Of a stretch of DNA of 64,000 nt, positions 43,428-51,553 are shown one piece after another. The position numbers were made by a program, and so were the translations under genes. Each line of letters opens with the position of its first letter. The first letter of the stretch is position 1. The stretch is from Methanocalculus natronophilus (lineage in GTDB: Archaea > Halobacteriota > Methanomicrobia > Methanomicrobiales > Methanocorpusculaceae). The DNA is taken from assembly GCF_038751955.1 (NCBI RefSeq), contig NZ_JBCEXH010000002.1, forward strand, positions 124,001 to 188,000. The letters run 5' to 3'. The notes under the pieces were generated by a model. The model was not told where the DNA came from. It saw only the letters and a program-made list of their open reading frames with translations, and did no database searches.

Positions 43428-43712
43428 ATGGGCATTCAGGAGATCCGTGATGAGATAGAGAAGATAGATGCTGAGATCGTCGAACTCATCAAAAAAAGGC
43501 AGTCTCTTGCCGGGAAGATGGCACACGAGAAGGTGAAGGCCGGCAGGCCGCCTGTTGATCCAGACCAGCGGGATCAGGTGATTGGACGGGCGGTTGAAAC
43601 TGCAGTGGAGCTTGGGATCGATCCTGCCGGTATCCGCGAGATCTTTTCGCACCTTGTCAGGATGAGCGAAGATAAACAGAGGGGTTGCATGGGGGATGGG
43701 AACCTGCCGTGA
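43428..43712 (+). CDS. Chorismate mutase (AroQ class, monofunctional)
   Basis: 94 residues. IRDEIEKIDAEIVELIKKRQSLAGKMAHEK is the AroQ helix 1 with the active-site Arg and Lys, and DPDQRDQVIGRAVETA plus IFSHLVRMSEDKQR complete the three-helix fold. It converts chorismate to prephenate for Phe/Tyr synthesis. No fused prephenate dehydrogenase or dehydratase. The C-terminal CMGDGNLP tail is not part of the fold. Convergent with the JAMM-like gene, with a gap of 5 bp. Confidence 0.93.
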   Translation: MGIQEIRDEIEKIDAEIVELIKKRQSLAGKMAHEKVKAGRPPVDPDQRDQVIGRAVETAVELGIDPAGIREIFSHLVRMSEDKQRGCMGDGNLP

Positions 43713-43717
43713 GATCT

Positions 43718-44359
43718 CTAGAGAAGGCGCATCTTCCAGAAGCGAAGAGAAAGATCCATTGCAATGTAATTCCATATGCCGTCATTTGGCTCAAAACGCT
43801 GCGAGAGGGATTGCGCAGACGACCTGATCCGATAGCACCCGACAATATCACGGAGGAGTTTCCGCGAGAAGTACGCTTCTTCAATCGGCGGCATCAGGAT
43901 ATCGAGTCCCCTGCCTGCAACAACCATCATCGATCGCATCTCAAAGACACAGGCAGTCTCTATATCCGCCAGTGAGAATGAAGAGCCGCGTGGATGGTTG
44001 TGGAGAAAGATGGTATTGGTGAGGCAGAAGAGAGCCCGGTGACCAAACTGGATCCGCATCCGTTCGCCGGTGAGTCTCTCAAGAAGGGTTCCATGCTCAT
44101 CAAAGACACATGCATGTTCAATCTCTTCATCCCGTATCGCAGACGCATACGTTGCAAGCACGCCGGGAGAGAGGGGATCATCGTTTTGGAACGGATAGGG
44201 GAGGTCTGATACCGGCAACCGGGGGGATGGCAGAACAGGGTATGCCGATCCGCGGTGGAGATCCGGAAACGAGAGGTAATCTCCCCCCGTGTGTTCTGAT
44301 ATTGCCCCGCAGACACACAGTGTGGCAGCTCTGCAGGGTATGGGCGGGCGATCCATCAT
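43718..44359 (-). CDS. JAB/MPN-like (JAMM) domain protein, uncharacterised
   Basis: 213 residues. HACVFDEHGTLLERLTGE and, about residue 118, FLHNHPRGSSFSLADIETA contain the JAMM signature HxHP(x6)SxxD. The upstream acidic residue could be in EEIEHA. The N-terminal 60 residues are Pro-rich with three Cys (PCRAATLCVCGA). The fold resembles RadC's metalloprotease domain but without its HhH part. Substrate unknown. Downstream of it lies only the convergent chorismate mutase. Confidence 0.7.
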   Translation of the reverse strand: MMDRPPIPCRAATLCVCGAISEHTGGDYLSFPDLHRGSAYPVLPSPRLPVSDLPYPFQNDDPLSPGVLATYASAIRDEEIEHACVFDEHGTLLERLTGERMRIQFGHRALFCLTNTIFLHNHPRGSSFSLADIETACVFEMRSMMVVAGRGLDILMPPIEEAYFSRKLLRDIVGCYRIRSSAQSLSQRFEPNDGIWNYIAMDLSLRFWKMRLL

Positions 44360-44476
44360 AATAAAATTAATTTGTGCTAACTAATATTATTTTGCAAAAC
44401 AATACCAGGATGCTCCCGATCTCAATGACCGGATTGCAGTTACGTTTTTTTATCATATAGAGAATAGGTATCCACT

Positions 44477-45301
44477 ATGCAATCGCTTCAGATTCTCTTT
44501 ATTGGTATCGCTGCTCTCCTCGCCGGGGTTGCCATAGGCCTGATCGCCGCCCCTGCACCTGATACAGACGATGAGGCGGCACGTGTACTGCTTGAGCTCC
44601 AGTCTGAGATTACTGCTTCCCTCCATACGCTGGATACCAGGCTGGCTGCCGCAGCATATGATCTGGGGGCAACCGGTCTTGATACCGATCCCGCTCGTGA
44701 GATACTGCTTGAAACAAGCACAATCCACCCATCAGTCATCGACAGCACCACGGTTGGGCCGGATGGCATCATTCGTGCTGCCGAACCGCCTGCATACCAC
44801 GATGTGGAAGGAACTGATGTCTCGGACCAGCTGGCAACACAGCATATCCTGGCAACGCACCGGCCGATCATGAGCAGAATACTGCCGGTGGCAGAAGGCA
44901 TTGATGCTTCATTCATCAGCGCACCCGTCTTTACCCGCGAGGGGATCGCAGATGAGCCTCCGGGGATGTTCATCGGGTTTACCTCGGTCGTCTTCAGGCC
45001 GGATCTCCTGATAGGAGAGGCGGCTCTCCCGGTTGTTGCCGGGACACCATACACGATCTGTGTCGTGGATACTGACGGCCGCGTCATCTATGATACCGAC
45101 CCCGACCAGATCGGACTTCCGCTTGATGATCCCATCTATACCGCGTACCCGGAGCTCGTTGCATTCGTCACCCGTGTCACAGAAGAGCGGCAGGGAAAAG
45201 GTTCCTATACCTTCAGGGGTGAGACAAAAGAGTCGATCTGGACGACTGTCTCACTCTATGGAACAGAATGGCGGGTGGCTGTCAACAGGATAGCAGATTA
45301 G
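44477..45301 (+). CDS. Stand-alone Cache/PDC sensor-domain protein
   Basis: 274 residues. An N-terminal signal anchor (residues 4-28, LQILFIGIAALLAGVAIGLIA) is followed by an extracellular domain with the Cache-type pattern VVDTDGRVIYDTDPDQIG and GSYTFRGETKESIWTTVSLYGTEWRVAVN. No HAMP, kinase or methyl-accepting domain follows, so it is a detached ligand-binding module. It may serve as an extracytoplasmic sensor or binding protein. TATA-like sequence lies in the AT-rich 117-bp gap upstream. Confidence 0.75.
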   Translation: MQSLQILFIGIAALLAGVAIGLIAAPAPDTDDEAARVLLELQSEITASLHTLDTRLAAAAYDLGATGLDTDPAREILLETSTIHPSVIDSTTVGPDGIIRAAEPPAYHDVEGTDVSDQLATQHILATHRPIMSRILPVAEGIDASFISAPVFTREGIADEPPGMFIGFTSVVFRPDLLIGEAALPVVAGTPYTICVVDTDGRVIYDTDPDQIGLPLDDPIYTAYPELVAFVTRVTEERQGKGSYTFRGETKESIWTTVSLYGTEWRVAVNRIAD

Positions 45302-45325
45302 CGAGGGGGAAAAGAGAGGAGCTAA

Positions 45326-46402
45326 TCAGGTTCTCTTCCATGCGAGAACTGCAGCCATGATGAGTGCCAGGAGCGGCAGAACCATTCCTGCCGGTGATGA
45401 TTCCACCGGCACCCGCTTTCGATCAGTTGACGTGAAGAGATCGGGATGGATAACGTCCGCCACCTCTTCAAGTGCATCCACTATCCTCGGGCCCCCGCGG
45501 CTGATGGTGTCGGCATCAACAATAATAACCCTCTTCTGCTTCACTGCATTCATTCGCTGGAATCTCGGCTCGTTCATCACATACTCATAGATGATATCAT
45601 AATCATCCTTATCCATCCCGGTCCCGGAGTTGACGAGAATATAGTCCGGGTTAGCAATAACAAACTCTTCAAGCCCGATGATCTCCCATTCCTCAAATGA
45701 TTCAAAGGCATTTGTCCCACCAGCCCTTGTTATAACCTCATGCTGGAAGGTTTTGTCACCTGATACCCAGACCGGATCATGCCAGACAATATGGGCAACC
45801 GAGGGGGTCTCCAATCGGTCTGCCACCGTATCGGTTACTGCCTGGATTCGTTTGTCAAGGTTCGTTGTAAGCAGTTTTGCCTCAGCCGTATTACCCGTGA
45901 GCCTGCCAAGCAGGAGGATATCATCCAGGATACCATCCATTGTTTCCGGCTCAATGACCACAACCTCAAAGCCGAGTCTCCGGAGTCGTTCAATCAGTTC
46001 CCCGGAGTTGCCGGAAGTTGCCACCACCAGATCCGGTTTTGCGGCAACGACCTTCTCAAGGCTGACTGTCCTGTATCCTCCAACTGTTGGAATGGCATGT
46101 GCCTCTGCTGGATAATCGCTCTGGTCAGCCACTGCAACAAGCCGGTCGCCTGCACCGATGGCAAAGAGGAGCTCGGTATTGGATGGGGCAAGGGATACGA
46201 TACGATCCGGGTACGAGTCAATTGGTATTGTATGACCGGCGTCTTCAGGAACAGTGATAGTCAGGGTTCCATCTTCATTGAGCAGGGTCTGACCTGCTGG
46301 TTCTTCTGGCGCGAGGGCTGCTCCAACCCCGGTGCAGAGCACCATGATGGCTGCCAGAACACCAATACTTCTCCAGATACTCTTCGTTTTTTGACTTCTC
46401 AT
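45326..46402 (-). CDS. btuF: Corrinoid/iron ABC importer substrate-binding protein, C-terminally membrane-anchored
   Basis: 358 residues from ATG 46402, which places a signal peptide (SIGVLAAIMVLCTGVGAALA) at the N-terminus. The PF01497 domain runs from RIVSLAPSNTELLFAIGAGDRLVAV to ADVIHPDL. The C-terminus SSPAGMVLPLLALIMAAVLAWKRT is a helix plus basic tail, like archaeal PGF-CTERM anchors but without the PGF tripeptide. With btuD and btuC upstream it probably binds cobalamin, needed in quantity by methanogens; iron chelates are the alternative. Confidence 0.88.
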   Translation of the reverse strand: MRSQKTKSIWRSIGVLAAIMVLCTGVGAALAPEEPAGQTLLNEDGTLTITVPEDAGHTIPIDSYPDRIVSLAPSNTELLFAIGAGDRLVAVADQSDYPAEAHAIPTVGGYRTVSLEKVVAAKPDLVVATSGNSGELIERLRRLGFEVVVIEPETMDGILDDILLLGRLTGNTAEAKLLTTNLDKRIQAVTDTVADRLETPSVAHIVWHDPVWVSGDKTFQHEVITRAGGTNAFESFEEWEIIGLEEFVIANPDYILVNSGTGMDKDDYDIIYEYVMNEPRFQRMNAVKQKRVIIVDADTISRGGPRIVDALEEVADVIHPDLFTSTDRKRVPVESSPAGMVLPLLALIMAAVLAWKRT

Positions 46403-46446
46403 GCAATCACAGGTCCTATAAGAGTCATAAAATTCCATAATAATCG

Positions 46447-46455
46447 AAAAAAAAA
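46447..46455 (-). terminator. Oligo-T after btuD
   Basis: Nine T on the minus strand begin two bases after the btuD stop. Possible partial terminator between btuD and btuF, so btuF may have its own promoter. Confidence 0.4.
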
Positions 46456-46456
46456 T

Positions 46457-47683
46457 TCACACTCTCATCGTCATGGCATCTTCCAGTGAGTCTGCCACCA
46501 CCATACCGCCCAGAACGAGCCGGAAGAGCAGGCTGGTTGCCGCTCCCCCGGTATGGTCCTCAAATGATTCCACGCACCCGACAAGAACCGTCTTTTTGGC
46601 ATAGGGTTCCAGAAGTCGTATATTCTCAAGATTTCCACTCCCAACGGGCATTGGAACAAGCAGAATCATATCCGCCTCCTCAAGGAAAGAGATGAGTGCT
46701 TCTGCGGCATCACCAGATATTGATGCAAACGGTGCTTCGGAGATGATCGGAATACCAAGATCACGTGCTGTTGTATAATCTGAGTCAAGGACATTCAGGA
46801 CGCCGGTGGAGAGGAGGCAGCCTGCCTGGTGGAGTTCTCTCTGGATGAACGAACCTGTGCCGCCGCCGCAGACCAGATGCACCCGTCGTCCCCCGGTTTC
46901 AAGCTGCGCCTTCTCATACATCGGCAGGATATACGGCCTGTTCGTGGACGGGTGTGTTGCCACAATGACACTGATTCCATAGACCGAGTGGATCAGGTTC
47001 TCTGTCACCACGTCTGCCGGTCTTCCGATACCGGCAATCTGCCTCTCCTTTAAGAGAATTATCCGGTCACAGTAGCAGGATGCAAGATTGATGTCGTGGA
47101 AGACGCTGATCGTCGCTGTCTTCTCCATCTCCTTTCTGATGATTGTTAAGATCTCGATCTGGTGGCTGATATCAAGGTGCGAGGTTGCCTCATCAAGAAG
47201 CAGGATATCCGGCTCCTGTGCGAGAGCCCGTGCGATCAGCACCCGCTGCCGCTCGCCGCCGCTGATCTGGTTTACGGGCATATCTGCAAGGTGGGAGACA
47301 TTGGCAAGCCGCATCACCCGCTCACAGATTGCGTGATCCTCCCTGCTTTCTGATGCGAACCTGCCGATATAGGGGTGGCGGCCCATCATCACGATCTCAG
47401 CAACGGTATAGTCAAAATTGATAGCCGTCTCCTGGGGAACGACTGCCACCCGCTGCGCCAGCATCCGGAAGGAGAGGGAGTCCAGCTGATCACCATTGTA
47501 GTAGACGTCTCCTCCTGCCGGGGCAACAATCCTGCTCATGGCTTTCAGGAGGGTGGTCTTTCCGGAGCCATTCGGGCCGCAGATACCGATCATCTCACCA
47601 GACTGCACTGAGAAGGCAATCTCCTCCAGGATCTGGTGCGCTCCGTACCGGACATCGAGATCGACGACATCGACAGCCTTCAT
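46457..47683 (-). CDS. btuD: ABC importer ATP-binding protein with extra C-terminal domain
   Basis: 408 residues. Residues 1-250 are a BtuD/FecE-type ATPase: Walker A GPNGSGKTTLLKA, signature ISGGERQRVLIARAL, Walker B ILLLDEATSHLD. A further 150 residues follow (HLVCGGGTGSFIQRELHQAG; VLNVLDSDYTTARDLGIPIIS; GDAAEALISFLEEADMILLVPMPVG) with a Gly-rich nucleotide-binding look. Such an extension is not in bacterial BtuD. Overlaps btuC by ATGA. Confidence 0.92.
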   Translation of the reverse strand: MKAVDVVDLDVRYGAHQILEEIAFSVQSGEMIGICGPNGSGKTTLLKAMSRIVAPAGGDVYYNGDQLDSLSFRMLAQRVAVVPQETAINFDYTVAEIVMMGRHPYIGRFASESREDHAICERVMRLANVSHLADMPVNQISGGERQRVLIARALAQEPDILLLDEATSHLDISHQIEILTIIRKEMEKTATISVFHDINLASCYCDRIILLKERQIAGIGRPADVVTENLIHSVYGISVIVATHPSTNRPYILPMYEKAQLETGGRRVHLVCGGGTGSFIQRELHQAGCLLSTGVLNVLDSDYTTARDLGIPIISEAPFASISGDAAEALISFLEEADMILLVPMPVGSGNLENIRLLEPYAKKTVLVGCVESFEDHTGGAATSLLFRLVLGGMVVADSLEDAMTMRV

Positions 47684-48630
47684 ACCGCACTCCTCCTTCG
47701 CAGGAGATACATGAAGAATGGAGCGCCAAGGAATGCCGTGATGATCCCAACCGGCATCTCGTTTCCAAATGTCCGGGTGAAGGTATCTGCCCAGAGGAGG
47801 ATCAGTGCTCCTGCAAGGATTGCAGCAGGGAAGAGCACCCGGTGATCAGGGCCGACGATAGTGCGCATCAGGTGGGGGGTGATCAGGCCGATGAACCCGA
47901 TTGCGCCCGCGATGGAGACAGCGATCCCGGCAAGGACTGCACTTGCAAAGAGAAGGAGAATCTTCAGCTGCTCAACATTTACCCCAAGGTGGACTGCGTC
48001 CTCATCACCAAGCGAGATGATGTTGATGTCGCGTGCAAAGAGATAGATCAATAGACAGCCTGCCGGGATAAGAAGCGCAACCCATACCTGGTCCCATGAG
48101 ACCGTCCAGAACCCACCCATCAGCCAGAAGACGATCTGGTGCAGGCTCTTTCCGGCAGTATACATGAGAAACGAAAGCATTGCCGAGAGGAACATCGAGA
48201 GTGCAACACCTGTCAGGAGCAGGGTCTCAACCGGGATCTTCCCGCCCCTGCGGGCAATGGTATAGACCAGGAAGGTTGCGCCGACAGCCCCGGTAAAAGC
48301 AAGGACCGGAAGGCCGACTCCTGCGAGGAATACAATAGAGATGACTGCACCAAGCGATCCCCCGGCAGATGTTCCGATGATATAGGGATCTGCCATCGGA
48401 TTCTTAAAGAGCGCCTGCATCGCGGTGCCTGCCGTTGCAAGCGCAGCACCCACCAGCACCGCCGCAATCACCCGCGGAAGCCGGATATCGAAGATGATCT
48501 GGTGTGCTGTTGCATCCTGGAAGATAGATGCGAGGTGAACGCTCGTTGGCCCGGTTGCAATAGCGATGAGCATGCTTACAGCGAGGGAGGCAAGGAGGAG
48601 GAGAAGGATAGCTGGTCCCCGGTAGCGCAT
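47680..48630 (-). CDS. btuC: FecCD/BtuC-type ABC importer permease
   Basis: 316 residues, about ten membrane helices. Family motifs are RLPRVIAAVLVGAALATAGTAMQALFKNPMADPYIIGTS near the N-terminus and IGFIGLITPHLMRTIVG near residue 235, which contacts the ATPase. Slightly short compared with 330-350 usual residues, mostly at the N-terminus. First gene of btuC-btuD-btuF, with a TATA box 25-36 nt upstream. Confidence 0.93.
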   Translation of the reverse strand: MRYRGPAILLLLLASLAVSMLIAIATGPTSVHLASIFQDATAHQIIFDIRLPRVIAAVLVGAALATAGTAMQALFKNPMADPYIIGTSAGGSLGAVISIVFLAGVGLPVLAFTGAVGATFLVYTIARRGGKIPVETLLLTGVALSMFLSAMLSFLMYTAGKSLHQIVFWLMGGFWTVSWDQVWVALLIPAGCLLIYLFARDINIISLGDEDAVHLGVNVEQLKILLLFASAVLAGIAVSIAGAIGFIGLITPHLMRTIVGPDHRVLFPAAILAGALILLWADTFTRTFGNEMPVGIITAFLGAPFFMYLLRRRSAV

Positions 48631-48654
48631 TAGATCAAGTCTGTTTTTCTTAAC

Positions 48655-48666
48655 GTAAATAAATAC
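48655..48666 (-). promoter_or_regulatory. TATA box of btuCDF
   Basis: GTATTTATTTAC on the minus strand, centred 30 nt before ATG 48630, implying a leaderless or nearly leaderless message. No cobalamin riboswitch is recognisable in the 287-bp gap up to 48917. Confidence 0.55.
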
Positions 48667-48896
48667 TCACCATCCGGAATCAGCATCAGTCATCAGGAGG
48701 ATATCCTGTTTCCCCCTATATTGCGGTAAAGATCTTCCCCTCCCGGTTGTCACTGTTCCAGGCTGGATGGGAGGTATTCCAGACTCATGGTCAGTCGGGA
48801 AGAGAAATGCTCAACGAATCTCCAGGGCCTTTTTCTGCCTTTCTTGTTATACGTATCAATATCTCAGAGTTATAGCGGGGATACATATATAGACAA

Positions 48897-48917
48897 ATTG
48901 TAAATATAATTTACAAT
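48897..48917. promoter_or_regulatory. Perfect palindromic operator-like site
   Basis: ATTGTAAAT, ATA, ATTTACAAT: nine-base perfect arms around a three-base centre. It ends directly before the ATG at 48918. A TATA-like ATACATATATAG lies at 48880-48891, so the palindrome covers the expected transcription start. Confidence 0.75.
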
Positions 48918-49100
48918 ATGTCCAGTACAGTCGGGACTACCATGATCAAACGGGATGCAGAGGAGAAACTCCGAATACCTGCCACCGGTTTTCCTGCCGT
49001 TTCAGTCATCGGTCCACGCCAGTCAGGGAAGATGATGCTTGTGGAGGAGATCTGCACCAGCAGTGAACAGCAGGGAAGCTGGTTTCATACCGGGATCTGA
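48918..49100 (+). pseudogene. Remnant of an archaeal/bacterial ATPase (AAA_14/DUF4143-type)
   Basis: 60 residues. MIKRDAEEKLRIPATGFPAVSVIGPRQSGK matches the N-terminus of the large AAA_14-DUF4143 ATPases (about 400 residues), which read GPRQSGKTTLV at the Walker A. Here the motif is GPRQSGKMM: the catalytic Thr is lost. After LVEEICTSSEQQGSWF the frame ends. All later domains are missing, so this is a decayed fragment that still keeps its operator and start. Confidence 0.78.
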
Positions 49101-49141
49101 AGCCAGTATTCCGATATCTTGAATAAAAAGAAGGGGTTGGA

Positions 49142-51106
49142 TCACACAATCCTCCTCGCATCAGAGATCACATCCACGATCACCGGAACATTCATTGATA
49201 GCGCCTTTTGAACCGCTCCTGCCAGTTCATCCGGCTGCTCCACCCTGATCCCGGCACCGCCGCAGGCCCCGGCATAGGCAGCAAAGTCGGGGTTATGGAG
49301 GTCTGTTCCGAAATTTGGGTAGTTCTCCATCAGCTGCTCGACCTGTATCATCCCAAGCTGCCGGTTGTTCATGATGATGACAACCATCGGGAGATCGTAC
49401 TTCACCGCGGTGACAAAATCTGCCATCGCCTGCGAGAAGCCGCCGTCGCCGGTGATGCAGACGACCTGTTTCTCCGGGTAGGCAAGTTTTGCCGCAAGTG
49501 CCGCCGGAAACCCAAAGCCCATCGTCCCAAGATACCCCGACATCGTAAACCGCTGCTGGTTCATCCTGAAGTTCCGCCCAAACCACCACTGGTTCTCGCC
49601 GACATCCAGGCAGATGACTGCATCTGCTGGAAGCGTCTCCGAGAGGACCTTCATGAGATAGGGAGGACGGATTGGGACTGCTGTCGAGTCGGCCTCGTTC
49701 TCCAGTTGCTCAGACCAGGCCTTCTTCATACCGGCAAGCTCGTCTGCAAGGCCGGGGCGGGTCTTCTTTGAAACCATCTCTGCCAGGAGGGGAATCGTCT
49801 CCGAACAGGTGCCAAAGAGCGGGATCGTCTGTCTCCCGATACCGAGACGGAGGGGGTTTGTATCTACCTGGATGATCCGGCTGTCTTGCGGGACATTGGT
49901 GAATTTCGAGAACCCGACACCAAAGCAGATGATCAGATCAGATCGTTCTGCCAGCAGGCGGGCCTGTGGCGAGCCGACAGATCCAAGCACGCTGATCACC
50001 CGTGGGTGATCTTCAGGGAGGATGCCCTTTGCCCGGTACGTCGTCAGGATCGGGGCATCGATTGCCTCTGCAAACCGGAGTACAGCAGCTCCATCGTCAT
50101 ATGCCCCAAACCCTGCAAGGACAACCGGATTCTCTGCTGCCTCAATCGCGTCAGCTGCCTCTTTGAGTGTTGTCGCATCCGGTATGACGGCTGGTTCGGG
50201 GATGATCGCCTCACGCCTTGAGATAGAGGGATCAAGGGGTTGTTTCTGGATATCATTTGGAATTGAGAGCTGGGCAACACCATGGCGGAGTGTTGCATAC
50301 CGAATCGCCCGTGAGAGGAGGAGGAGTGTCATCTTCCGGTCAGATATGGTGTTGTTATACACGGTTACCGGCCTGAAGAAGGCGTCCTGATCGATCTCCT
50401 GCATCCCGTACTCGCCGGTATACTGCATCTCGACCTGCCCGTTTAGGGAGAGGACAGATGCCCCGTCCTCTTTTGCATCATAGAGACCGGTTGCAAGGTT
50501 TGTAGCACCGGGCCCTGCAATGGTGAGGCAGGCAGCGATTCTGCCGGTGAGCTTGTTGTAGGCAGATGCTGCCATTGCTGCTGCCTCCTCGTGCCGGACA
50601 ACAATATAGCGGACCTTCCCGTTCTTCCGGATCGCATCCACAAGCCCAAGTGACGAGGTGCCGGGGAGGCCGAAGACGAGATCGATTCCGGCAGATACCA
50701 TCTCCCCGATGATCACATCAGACACGGTCTTTTCGGACTGCTCATGCGTGATTGCATCCTTCCTGACCATCACAAAGACGGTGCGGGCAGCACCGCAGAC
50801 GGGACACCGCCAGTCTTCTGCAAGTTCTGCAAATCTCGTCCCCGGAGGCGTATTCGTGGCAGGCTCCCCGGTATCTTCCGAGTAGCGGTAGTTACAGACG
50901 GTGCATCTCCAGATCATTGAGAGGGCAGGTCCGGATGGTGCATCTGCAGAGATCTGAGAGAATGCTGTTTTACCTGCCGCACAGACCGGACACCGCCAGT
51001 CTTCGGGGAGTTCATCAAAACGAGTTTTCGGCTCTGTCCTGGTCGAAGGCTCACCAGCCTCTTCATCATAGACATAGCCGCAGACAGAGCATTTCCAGTG
51101 TGACAT
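49142..51106 (-). CDS. Double rubredoxin fused to a thiamine-diphosphate enzyme (pyruvate oxidase / acetolactate synthase-like)
   Basis: 654 residues from ATG 51106 (GGTGA upstream; ATG 51112 also possible). Rubredoxin 1 has C6/C9 and C39/C42; rubredoxin 2 has C68/C71 and C101/C104, each with the usual GY..D..G.P and F.EL.EDWRCPVC. Residues 120-654 are a three-domain ThDP enzyme: catalytic Glu in VRHEEAAAMAA, central domain VLAGFGAYDDGA, and ThDP/Mg motif GDGGFSQAMADF...NNRQLG. Acetolactate synthase and pyruvate oxidase are the nearest families. The fused rubredoxins suggest electrons from 2-oxoacid oxidation leave through them. Monocistronic. Confidence 0.9.
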   Translation of the reverse strand: MSHWKCSVCGYVYDEEAGEPSTRTEPKTRFDELPEDWRCPVCAAGKTAFSQISADAPSGPALSMIWRCTVCNYRYSEDTGEPATNTPPGTRFAELAEDWRCPVCGAARTVFVMVRKDAITHEQSEKTVSDVIIGEMVSAGIDLVFGLPGTSSLGLVDAIRKNGKVRYIVVRHEEAAAMAASAYNKLTGRIAACLTIAGPGATNLATGLYDAKEDGASVLSLNGQVEMQYTGEYGMQEIDQDAFFRPVTVYNNTISDRKMTLLLLSRAIRYATLRHGVAQLSIPNDIQKQPLDPSISRREAIIPEPAVIPDATTLKEAADAIEAAENPVVLAGFGAYDDGAAVLRFAEAIDAPILTTYRAKGILPEDHPRVISVLGSVGSPQARLLAERSDLIICFGVGFSKFTNVPQDSRIIQVDTNPLRLGIGRQTIPLFGTCSETIPLLAEMVSKKTRPGLADELAGMKKAWSEQLENEADSTAVPIRPPYLMKVLSETLPADAVICLDVGENQWWFGRNFRMNQQRFTMSGYLGTMGFGFPAALAAKLAYPEKQVVCITGDGGFSQAMADFVTAVKYDLPMVVIIMNNRQLGMIQVEQLMENYPNFGTDLHNPDFAAYAGACGGAGIRVEQPDELAGAVQKALSMNVPVIVDVISDARRIV

Positions 51107-51240
51107 CGACATTTCACCAGTTCCAATGTGGAACAGGGAACAGCAAAGTGATAAATATTCCTCTTGGTGCAATGGGAGATACAGGATGGTGGATCAGAAG
51201 ACGGGTTGGAGGAAGACACCGAATCCCGTTTGCCGGGCAT

Positions 51241-51252
51241 ACGTATTATATA
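51241..51252 (+). promoter_or_regulatory. TATA box of the BofA-like gene
   Basis: ACGTATTATATA, centred about 28 nt before ATG 51275, with no ribosome binding site between. A leaderless message is likely. Confidence 0.55.
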
Positions 51253-51274
51253 GAGAAACAGACGAGAATTCAGT

Positions 51275-51529
51275 ATGTTCGGATCGGTCTTTGGCATCCT
51301 CATCGCTCTTGCGATTGCAGTTGCCATCTACTATCTCCTGAAGAAAGGAGTGTACCTGCTCTACAATGCGATCATCGGTATAGTCATTCTCTTCATCCTG
51401 AATGCCACCGGTTTATTTGGGGATCCGGGTATCCCAATCAACCTGGTAACGATCCTGATCAGTGCAATCGGCGGGATTCTTGGAGTAGTCATCATCATCC
51501 TGCTGCACTTCCTCGGCGTGCCGCTCTGA
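51275..51529 (+). CDS. BofA (pro-sigma-K processing inhibitor) family membrane protein
   Basis: 84 residues with three hydrophobic segments. LLKKGVYLLYNAIIGIVILFILN and IPINLVTILISAIGGILGVVIIILL match the PF07441 BofA family. In Bacillus BofA inhibits the M50 intramembrane protease SpoIVFB; the archaeal relatives have no known role. The window also encodes an M50 protease (30070-30753), so regulation of that enzyme is a thin possibility. Convergent with the thioredoxin-CcdA gene. Confidence 0.85.
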   Translation: MFGSVFGILIALAIAVAIYYLLKKGVYLLYNAIIGIVILFILNATGLFGDPGIPINLVTILISAIGGILGVVIIILLHFLGVPL

Positions 51530-51553
51530 TGGCGGCGACGTCCCCGACAGGCT

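Noticed and set aside
48631-48896. Possible cobalamin riboswitch upstream of btuCDF
   Set aside because: No B12-box-like sequence or matching stem layout was seen, and the TATA box lies too close to the start codon to leave a leader long enough for a riboswitch.
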